Shown here piece after piece: positions 1 through 5,074 of a stretch of DNA of 6,218 bases (position 1 is its first letter; each line of letters starts with the position of its first letter). This stretch comes from a bacterium (GTDB lineage Bacteria; Armatimonadota; Fimbriimonadia; Fimbriimonadales; GBS-DC), in NCBI GenBank assembly GCA_029335935.2, contig JARJMV020000331.1:1-6218 (forward strand), written 5' to 3'. The position numbers and the translations under genes are program-made. The notes under the pieces are model-generated. The model had not been told where the DNA came from, did no database searches, and saw only the letters and a list, made by a program, of their open reading frames with translations.

Positions 1-22
1 GGACAGCCTTGCCCAAGCGTTT

Positions 23-49
23 GCGCACGGACAGGAATGTCCGTGCTAC
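23..49. repeat. Palindromic element, copy 1 (GGAA loop)
   Basis: The 9-bp arms lie at 25-33 and 38-46 with loop GGAA at 34-37. Read as plus-strand RNA, the loop is a GNRA tetraloop. On the minus strand the loop reads TTCC, which is not GNRA. Confidence 0.9.
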
Positions 50-67
50 CAGTGTTCCAAGCATCCT

Positions 68-94
68 GCGCACGGACAGAAATGTCCGTGCTAC
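68..94. repeat. Palindromic element, copy 2 (GAAA loop)
   Basis: It has the same arms as the other copies. The only change is G to A in the loop (position 80), giving GAAA, which is still a GNRA tetraloop on the plus strand. Confidence 0.9.
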
Positions 95-127
95 TGATGT
101 GGCTTGGACAGCCTTGCCCAAGCGTTT

Positions 128-154
128 GCGCACGGACAGGAATGTCCGTGCTAC
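128..154. repeat. Palindromic element, copy 3 (GGAA loop)
   Basis: It is identical to copy 1, as expected from the 105-bp duplication. The 33-bp gap before it contains an extra inverted pair, GCTTGG at 102-107 and CCAAGC at 118-123. Confidence 0.9.
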
Positions 155-172
155 CAGTGTTCCAAGCCTCCT

Positions 173-199
173 GCGCACGGACAGGAATGTCCGTGCTAC
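173..199. repeat. Palindromic element, copy 4, next to the tRNA 3' end
   Basis: It is identical to copy 1. Its position differs from copy 2 of the first block only through the two block substitutions. The hairpin (175-196) lies 14 bp downstream of the tRNA-Leu CCA in the tRNA's direction of transcription, so it would fold in the 3' trailer of the tRNA precursor. No T-rich run follows it on the minus strand, so a standard intrinsic terminator is not supported. Confidence 0.88.
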
Positions 200-210
200 G
201 GCGGGGATTC

Positions 211-299
211 TGGTGCCGGAGGTGGGACTCGAACCCACACCTGAGTCGCCCCAGACCGATTTTTGAGACCGGCGCGTCTACCCGTTCCGCCACTCCGGC
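211..299 (-). tRNA. tRNA-Leu (anticodon CAA), CCA encoded
   Basis: The minus strand folds into a complete class II tRNA of 86 nt plus an encoded CCA (211-213). The acceptor arm is GCCGGAG (299-293) paired with CTCCGGC, with discriminator A, as usual for leucine tRNAs. The D arm has GCG paired with CGC around a GGG-TAGA type loop. The anticodon stem is CCGGT paired with ATCGG and its 7-base loop is CTCAAAA, so the anticodon is CAA (bases 265-263), reading UUG. The long variable arm, CTGGG and CTCAG around GCGA, marks it as Leu rather than a class I tRNA. The T arm is GTGGG, loop TTCGAGT, CCCAC. No intron or mismatch is seen apart from G-T pairs. It diverges from the peptidase gene and is followed by the palindrome array. 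Confidence 0.97.
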
Positions 300-309
300 T
301 TGGACAACC

Positions 310-338
310 ATTATACCCCAATCTATCGACCGTGCCAC
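310..338 (-). promoter_or_regulatory. Sigma-70-type promoter of the tRNA-Leu gene
   Basis: On the minus strand a perfect TATAAT (315-310) is preceded by exactly 17 bp and then GTGGCA (338-333), which matches 4 of 6 bases of TTGACA. The -10 box lies 10 bp upstream of the mature tRNA 5' end at 299, so transcription would begin a few bases before it with a very short leader. Spacing, match and position all fit a strong stable-RNA promoter. Confidence 0.8.
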
Positions 339-341
339 ATT

Positions 342-351
342 AGGTATACCT
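342..351. promoter_or_regulatory. 10-bp perfect palindrome, possible operator
   Basis: AGGTATACCT is its own reverse complement. It sits between the -35 box of the tRNA promoter and the start codon of the peptidase gene, where it could bind a dimeric regulator. Its AGG may also serve as a weak ribosome site for the peptidase. A 10-bp palindrome can occur by chance, and no second copy was noticed in the window. Confidence 0.25.
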
Positions 352-354
352 TGC

Positions 355-1656
355 ATGATGAGAGCGTGTACTCTGTTTGGGCGGTTTCTGTGCTTCGCGC
401 AGACCTTACTCGTACTGACAATCGCCGCATGCGCCTACAGCCAATCGCTCAGCGAATCGCAACGGCAAGAGGTGTTTCAGTTTGTGTGGGAAGAGGTTAA
501 ACGCTCGCATTACGACCCGAAGCTCGGCGGCGTCGATTGGGATGCCGTGCGCGAGCAGTACGCGCCGAGAATCCGCGCAGCCGCCGCCGATAGCGAGTTC
601 TACGCCCTACTCAACCAGATGCTGGGCGAGTTGAAGCAGTCGCACTTCACGGTTGTACCGCCTGGCGCGTTCGTGGCGCAGGAGGAGGCGCGCACGCGCC
701 TCTCCGACGGCGAGACAGGACTCACCGTTCAGCTGGTGTCGGGGCGTCCTGTGGTGACGCGCGTGCGTGCAGGCTCGCCTGCGGCGCGGATGGGCATCTC
801 TCCAGGCGCGGAAATCCTGCAAATCGACGATTTACAGACCGAACAGCTGCTCCAACGCATTCGCGAACGCCAGCTGTCGCCTGTAGAGGAGCGATTCGAG
901 GCGTACTTAGCGTTTCGGGCGTTCCTGAGCGGGCGGTCGGGCAGCGCGGCGCGCCTGCGCTATCGCGACTTGGACGGCAACGAGCATACAGTTACACTCC
1001 CGCGCGAGGCGGCGCGCGGCGCGCGCGTGCAAATCGGCTTCATCCCCGAAATCCGCGTGCATCTCGAAAGCCGTGTCCTGCCAGGCAACATCGGCTATCT
1101 CGCATTCAACGCCTTCTTCCCGCCCGTGATGCGCGAGTTGCCCCAACGCCTGCGCGAGCTGGCAGACACCGATGGGCTGATTATCGACCTGCGCGAGAAC
1201 ATCGGCGGTATCGGTCTCATGGCGGGCGGCGTGATGGGGCATCTGGTACTACGCGAGACCGTGCTGGGCACGATGCGCCTGCGCGACGGCACATTCGGGA
1301 TTGTCGCTTACCCCCAAACCCCGAACTATCGCAAACCGATAGTGGTGCTGGTGGATGAGTTTTCGGTCTCCACTGCCGAGATTTTCGCGGCGGGGATGCA
1401 GGAGGCGAAGCGTGCAATCGTCGTCGGACGCCCGACGCCCGGCAAAGCGCTGCCGTCCAAGATTGTACAACTGCCGCATGGCGGCTACCTGCAGTGCGTG
1501 ATTGCCGACTACGAGACGGCGCGGAAGCGTCGGATTGAGGGCGTGGGCGTGCAGCCCGACTTCGAGGTCGAGCTCACGCGCGAGATGTTTCGTCAATCGC
1601 CAGACCCTGTGCTGCAGCGGGCGGTGGAATACCTAAAACAGGCGTCCGCTCAGTAG
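355..1656 (+). CDS. Secreted S41-family (CtpA/Tsp-like) serine peptidase
   Basis: The 433-residue product is a carboxy-terminal-processing-type endopeptidase expected to act outside the cytoplasmic membrane. Residues 1-29 form an export signal with a hydrophobic stretch LLVLTIAA; IAAC ending at Cys26 fits a lipobox, so it may be a lipoprotein. An N-terminal helical region (about 36-100, ending in QSHFTVVPP) is followed by a PDZ-like domain (about 118-180, AGSPAARMGISPG). The protease core is 240-410, with IIDLRENIGG (276-285) and the nucleophile region EFSVSTAEIFAAG. By alignment with E. coli Prc (Ser452, Lys477), the dyad is Ser339 and Lys364, with the correct 25-residue spacing. The position matching Prc Asp463 is Glu350. 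The C-terminal GVGVQPDFEV is typical of the family. The start is set at the tandem ATGs 355/358: the frame is open back to 37, but that stretch runs through the tRNA gene and repeats. The ribosome site is weak (AGG at 342-344). The substrate is unknown. Confidence 0.92.
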   Translation: MMRACTLFGRFLCFAQTLLVLTIAACAYSQSLSESQRQEVFQFVWEEVKRSHYDPKLGGVDWDAVREQYAPRIRAAAADSEFYALLNQMLGELKQSHFTVVPPGAFVAQEEARTRLSDGETGLTVQLVSGRPVVTRVRAGSPAARMGISPGAEILQIDDLQTEQLLQRIRERQLSPVEERFEAYLAFRAFLSGRSGSAARLRYRDLDGNEHTVTLPREAARGARVQIGFIPEIRVHLESRVLPGNIGYLAFNAFFPPVMRELPQRLRELADTDGLIIDLRENIGGIGLMAGGVMGHLVLRETVLGTMRLRDGTFGIVAYPQTPNYRKPIVVLVDEFSVSTAEIFAAGMQEAKRAIVVGRPTPGKALPSKIVQLPHGGYLQCVIADYETARKRRIEGVGVQPDFEVELTREMFRQSPDPVLQRAVEYLKQASAQ

Positions 1657-3981
1657 GTAGAGGGTCTGCGCCGCGTCCGCCCTGCGAATCGGCGCGTCGG
1701 GCTGGAAGCGCACGCCTTCGGGGGTGAACGCCTCCAAACCGTCCCAAATCGCAGGCGAGAAGCGTCGCTTTGCCAACTGCGCCATAAACAGGTAGTCGGG
1801 GTCATCGACAGGCACATCGACGTAGGGCGAGACCTGTCCGACCGCGCGGTTCCATTCGCCCGGTTCCAGAATCGCCATCGCGCGAGTTAGCCAGCGGATA
1901 AAGTCGCGCCGTCGGATGGGCTCGTCGGGGTTGAAACGGCGGTTCTCGGTGCGCTCGATTACGCCCAACAGGAACAGGTTCTGCACGGGCACGGCGTAGG
2001 GATGCCCGAACAGCACATCGGTGAACGCCAGTCCCTGAAACCGCTCTTCGGGCAGGCTTGGCTTGAGCGTGCGCAGGTGTTTCCACAGCAGGCGCGCCGC
2101 CTCGCCGCGCGTCAGCGGCTGCTCGGGCGCCATCCGCTCGTCGGGGAAGTAGCCGCGCGCCGCGAGGAACTGAATCGCCTCAAAATGGCGCGTCTGGGGC
2201 GTCACATCGGGGAAGTAGTAGATGTATTGCCCGAAGCGGCGCAGCAACTCGCGCTGGATGTCGGCGGGTCTAATCTGGCGCAGGGGAACACCTGTCTGGA
2301 GGCTCAAGACCGCCGCCACGCCCGCCGCCTGGCCCATATTCATTCGCACAGGCTCCATCCGCAGGCTGCCAATCGCCACATGGCTCGCCGAGACGCAGGT
2401 GGTCACCAGCAATCCCTCCACACGCTTGGGCACTAAGACGCCGTAGGGCACTTGATACCACGGCGTGTACTGGAAAATCCAGAACTCGCCCTCGCCCATA
2501 TGCGCGATTTCCGGCACGGGTTCGCCCTCTTTGACGACCACACGGCGCACGGCGTGCGAGTCCATCGGGTAGTCGCCAATCGCGATGCTGTCGGCGCGCA
2601 CGCGCTCGCGTGCCAGCGTGATGTCCATCTGTTGCAGGAACACCTCACCCTCAATCCGTCGCGCTTTGCGCACATAGAGGATCGGGGGCAGGTTATCGCT
2701 GTCGCGGAACTCGTCCTCCGCCAACCCCAAATTCGGCTGCCCTAACTCGGTCTGGATATAGTGCAGGTAGCCCAGCACATGGTTTTTATACATCTGATAG
2801 ATGCGCTGGCGTTCCTCCCAGCTCGCGGTGGGGTAGCGGTAGTTCACCTCTTGCAAGGTTGTGCCGTGCGGATGTTGGTTCACCTCGAACTTATTGCCAG
2901 GGATGCGTCCGTAAAGGTACGCCCACGAGCGTTCCCACGGGGGCGACAGCACATACTCTAAGCGGTTGTAGTTGGGCGGCGGGTCGCCCACCTGCGGCGT
3001 GGGGTAGTTCTGCACAATCATCAGGATTGCGTAGCCGGGAATGCGTCGGTCGCCTGCGCCCGTACTGCCGGGCAGGAATCGGTCGTTGAGGCGGTCGTAG
3101 TACAGCACGCCTGCGTGGGGTTCTTCGGCGCTGCGCGGTTCGCGTCCGATTCGGTAGGGCGCGCCTGCCCACGCTGCGATGTCGCCCTCGGCGGTCGCGT
3201 CAATCACCACGCTGGCGAAGAACCGCCCGCGCCGCGCGCCGTCCAAACTTATAAACTCCACGCCCGTAATCCGATTGCCCTGCCGAAAAACGCGCGTGGG
3301 GCGCACGCCGAAGTAAAGATCGATGTTCGGCTCGGCGTACACCATCTCTTTGATAAGCATATTCGCGACCCACGGCTCGAAGTTCAATCCGTTGCGATAG
3401 TAGTAGACCGTGGTGTCGTCGCCGCGCGCCTTATAGTAGGCTTCCACGCGCTGTCGGAACTCTTCGTAGAGACCGTTGATGCGGTCGCGTTGGCGCACAT
3501 CGGTGACGGCGACGCCGTTGGTAATCATGCCGCCGAGCCGATTGGTGGGTTCGATGAGCGCGACTTTGATGCCCATGCGCGCGGCGGTAATCGCTGCGCC
3601 GACGCCCGACGCCGTGCCGCCCACAATTAGAATTGGGTAGCGCGCCTCAGGGGGCAGGGCGCGATAGGTACGATCCACGCGCTCGACGCTTGGCGAGGCG
3701 CGCCCGTCGGCGTAGATTGCCTGCACCGCCAGTCGGTACTCGCGCCCTGCGGTGAGACCTATGAAGTCATACGACTTTGCTGCAGCGTCCACTTCGGCGA
3801 TTGGCGCGCCGTCCAACAGTACACGATAGCTAATAGGGTTCTCGCCACGCGGGGGTAGCCAATAGAGTGTGATGCGCTCTGTGCTGCGTGGTATCGCCTC
3901 CACCGAGCGGGGAACCGCCTGACCGTAGCCCAACGCCAGCAACGCAATCCATAGCGCAATCGACAGCCAGCCTCGTTTCAT
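1633..3981 (-). CDS. Secreted FAD-dependent oxidoreductase with Fn3-like and SLH domains
   Basis: The 782-residue product starts with a signal peptide (residues 1-22, MKRGWLSIALWIALLALGYG). A fibronectin-III-like domain follows (about 24-108, with ITLYWLPP and EYRLAVQAIYADG). The FAD_oxidored-type core begins with the dinucleotide fold ILIVGGTASGVGAA (117-130), ALIEP at its second strand and RLGGMITNG (148-156). Family motifs follow: VVIDATAEGDIA (258-269), RKARRIEGEVFL (438-449), GDYPMDSH (469-476), and the C-terminal flavin segment VPYGVLVPKR to MNMGQAAGVAAV. Three SLH-like repeats end the protein (about 598-638, 652-705, 718-782), with TRGEA, RRRDF and RRADA in the usual TRAE place; these would tether it to the cell wall. 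Its substrate cannot be read from sequence. The start at 3981 is chosen for the GGAGG site and signal peptide; the longer frame from 4092 adds 37 arginine-rich residues. It overlaps the peptidase gene tail-to-tail by 24 bp. Confidence 0.92.
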   Translation of the reverse strand: MKRGWLSIALWIALLALGYGQAVPRSVEAIPRSTERITLYWLPPRGENPISYRVLLDGAPIAEVDAAAKSYDFIGLTAGREYRLAVQAIYADGRASPSVERVDRTYRALPPEARYPILIVGGTASGVGAAITAARMGIKVALIEPTNRLGGMITNGVAVTDVRQRDRINGLYEEFRQRVEAYYKARGDDTTVYYYRNGLNFEPWVANMLIKEMVYAEPNIDLYFGVRPTRVFRQGNRITGVEFISLDGARRGRFFASVVIDATAEGDIAAWAGAPYRIGREPRSAEEPHAGVLYYDRLNDRFLPGSTGAGDRRIPGYAILMIVQNYPTPQVGDPPPNYNRLEYVLSPPWERSWAYLYGRIPGNKFEVNQHPHGTTLQEVNYRYPTASWEERQRIYQMYKNHVLGYLHYIQTELGQPNLGLAEDEFRDSDNLPPILYVRKARRIEGEVFLQQMDITLARERVRADSIAIGDYPMDSHAVRRVVVKEGEPVPEIAHMGEGEFWIFQYTPWYQVPYGVLVPKRVEGLLVTTCVSASHVAIGSLRMEPVRMNMGQAAGVAAVLSLQTGVPLRQIRPADIQRELLRRFGQYIYYFPDVTPQTRHFEAIQFLAARGYFPDERMAPEQPLTRGEAARLLWKHLRTLKPSLPEERFQGLAFTDVLFGHPYAVPVQNLFLLGVIERTENRRFNPDEPIRRRDFIRWLTRAMAILEPGEWNRAVGQVSPYVDVPVDDPDYLFMAQLAKRRFSPAIWDGLEAFTPEGVRFQPDAPIRRADAAQTLYLLSGRLF

Positions 3982-3987
3982 AGCCAA

Positions 3988-3992
3988 CCTCC
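3988..3992 (-). promoter_or_regulatory. Ribosome binding site of the FAD oxidoreductase gene
   Basis: GGAGG on the minus strand lies 6 bases before the ATG at 3981-3979. It decides the start in favour of the signal-peptide methionine rather than the upstream in-frame ATG at 4092. Confidence 0.85.
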
Positions 3993-4044
3993 ACCTGCCA
4001 AATGCGGGGATCCTAAGTGTACCTGAAGTCCGTGAGATGCGATT

Positions 4045-4078
4045 GCGCGGCGGCGTCTGATGATAGACGCCGCCGCGC
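4045..4078. terminator. Strong GC hairpin after the HDOD gene, possible terminator
   Basis: Bases 4045-4058 and 4065-4078 are perfect reverse complements, giving a 14-bp stem (12 of 14 pairs are G-C) with a 6-base loop GATGAT. It begins 23 bp downstream of the HDOD stop codon and 63 bp upstream of the oxidoreductase start, both on the minus strand. Neither strand has the T run of a standard intrinsic terminator after the stem: the minus strand continues AATCGC and the plus strand CCCCTCCC. It may be a non-canonical terminator, an mRNA-stabilising stem between two cotranscribed genes, or an RNA-level control element. Confidence 0.55.
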
Positions 4079-4101
4079 CCCCTCCCACGCAACTAAAACT
4101 C

Positions 4102-4968
4102 CTACTTCAACTGGAACAACGCCTGCGACGCGCTCAAGAGCTCGTTCGCACGCTGCAAAAACAGCTCCGACTCCTCAAGTGTCATGTTCAGCCGATTGAG
4201 AACGCGCGTGTCGAACGGCTCTTGCGGCGCTTCAGGGTTCATCTGATAGCCCAATCGGTTCGCGCAGTGGTCGGCGTACTCGATCAGGGCGCAGGTCGGT
4301 TCGTCCACCTCCAGCGATCGGTGATGGTAGCGTATCATGTAGGCAATCGACTTAGGCAGTTTCCAGCGTTCCACCAGCAGCGCGCCCACCTCCTCGTGGG
4401 TGAAGCCGAAGAGTTCATACTCCGCCTGATGCACTGGCTTGCCTTGATGATGTACCTGGTCATAGAGTTCGCCCATCCAGTTGGTGAGCGCGGCGCTGAT
4501 GACCAACTTGCCCACATCGTGCAGCAGCCCCGCCGTGAACGCCTCGTTGCGCACGCGCGTATCGAACTGACGCGCTCCCATCTGTGTAATCAGCCCGACC
4601 GCCAGCGAGTGCGTCCACATCCCACTCACATGGGTGGTGTAGCCAATCAGCGCACGCTGGAACAGCGGATAGGTCGCCGCAATCAAGGCGAGATTCTTGA
4701 CGGTGTTCATCCCCAGCACCACAACCGCTTCCTCAATCGTCGCAACTTGGCGACTCATGCCGTAGTAGGCTGAGTTGGCAATCCGTAATACGCGAGTCGT
4801 AAACCCTTGGTCTTTGCTAATCTCTTGTGCTATCTGCTGCGCATGAACATTCGGGTCGTCCACCATCTGATAGACCCGCATCACTACTGCAGGCAGACTC
4901 GGCAAATCTTGCATGCGTGTAATTAACTCATCCGCCGATTGCACATTCCGTGTGAGCGTCGTTGGCAT
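4102..4968 (-). CDS. Stand-alone HDOD-domain signalling protein
   Basis: The 288-residue cytoplasmic protein is almost entirely one HDOD (HD-related output) domain. Such domains are found in bacterial regulatory proteins of motility, stress and nucleotide signalling. The N-terminal part shows the family pattern LPSLPAVVMRVYQMVDDP (22-39), then IAQEISKDQGFTTRVLRIANSAYYG (46-70) and the IEEAVVVLGMNTVKNLAL helix region (78-95). The HD-like part has WTHS (His120), LLHDVGKL (148-155, His150 and Asp151), THEEVGALLVERWKLP (190-205, His191) and RYHH (213-216). The HD pair and neighbouring histidines are kept, so metal binding is possible; whether it hydrolyses anything is unknown. It has no receiver, GGDEF or EAL domain and no membrane segment. 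The start at 4968 is preferred to the ATG ten codons upstream because of the GGAGG site. It diverges from the dehydrogenase gene. Confidence 0.92.
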   Translation of the reverse strand: MPTTLTRNVQSADELITRMQDLPSLPAVVMRVYQMVDDPNVHAQQIAQEISKDQGFTTRVLRIANSAYYGMSRQVATIEEAVVVLGMNTVKNLALIAATYPLFQRALIGYTTHVSGMWTHSLAVGLITQMGARQFDTRVRNEAFTAGLLHDVGKLVISAALTNWMGELYDQVHHQGKPVHQAEYELFGFTHEEVGALLVERWKLPKSIAYMIRYHHRSLEVDEPTCALIEYADHCANRLGYQMNPEAPQEPFDTRVLNRLNMTLEESELFLQRANELLSASQALFQLK

Positions 4969-4975
4969 CGCAGTT

Positions 4976-4980
4976 CCTCC
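4976..4980 (-). promoter_or_regulatory. Ribosome binding site of the HDOD gene
   Basis: GGAGG on the minus strand lies 7 bases before the ATG at 4968-4966. It rules against the in-frame ATG at 4998, which would place this site inside the coding region. Confidence 0.85.
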
Positions 4981-5037
4981 ACGAGGGAGTTCTACCACAC
5001 TCGCGCCCCAAATTCACATCGACCGCCCCTAACGGCT

Positions 5038-5074
5038 CGCGTCCATCAGGTATAAAATGCCTGATATGGACGCG
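5038..5074 (+). promoter_or_regulatory. Hairpin enclosing the start codon of the isocitrate dehydrogenase gene
   Basis: CGCGTCCAT (5038-5046) pairs with ATGGACGCG (5066-5074), and CAGG (5047-5050) pairs with CCTG (5060-5063). That makes 13 bp with a two-base AT bulge on the 3' side. The 9-base loop TATAAAATG ends in the ATG at 5057, and the only ribosome-site-like bases (AGG) lie in the upper stem. In RNA this would hinder ribosome access; in DNA the imperfect palindrome could be an operator. The same loop holds TATAAA, a possible -10 box without a matching -35. Confidence 0.6.

Larger units (their letters stand above)
1..199. repeat. 105-bp tandem duplication carrying four GNRA-hairpin palindromes
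   Basis: Bases 1-105 are repeated from 106, with the second copy ending at 199 (matching 1-94). I see two substitutions between copies (63 versus 168, 80 versus 185). Each block holds two copies of a 27-bp element, so there are four, at 23-49, 68-94, 128-154 and 173-199. The core has arms GCACGGACA and TGTCCGTGC, a perfect 9-bp stem, around a four-base loop: GGAA in three copies and GAAA in the second. All four are preceded by CCAAGC four or five bases upstream and end in CTAC. Gaps between elements are 18, 33 and 18 bp, so starts are 45, 60 and 45 bp apart. The array may extend past the left edge. It resembles REP-type intergenic palindromes; no mobility gene is visible. Confidence 0.93.

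Noticed and set aside
1..199. CRISPR array
   Set aside because: The sequences between repeats are near-identical copies of each other, uneven in length (18 and 33 bp), and the repeats are full palindromes. No cas gene is present.
9..266. Frame encoding a repeated LRTDRNVRAT-type peptide
   Set aside because: It is only a translation of the palindromic repeats and ends inside the tRNA gene. It has no credible ribosome site or protein features.
37..354. N-terminal extension of the S41 peptidase frame back to ATG 37
   Set aside because: It runs through the palindrome array and the whole tRNA-Leu gene, and the signal peptide begins at 355. The frame is open by chance because the repeat spacings are multiples of three.
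4028..4034. GTCCGTG resembling one arm of the left-end palindromes
   Set aside because: It is only seven bases with no partner arm or flanking CCAAGC, so it is expected by chance.
3982..4092. Longer start for the FAD oxidoreductase at 4092
   Set aside because: It would add 37 arginine-rich residues before a clear signal peptide, cover the GGAGG site, and cross the loop side of the intergenic hairpin.
4060..4773. Plus-strand frame of 237 codons opposite the HDOD gene
   Set aside because: It lies antisense to a gene with clear family motifs and its product resembles nothing I recognise. It begins in the hairpin loop. GC-rich codon bias commonly opens such shadow frames.
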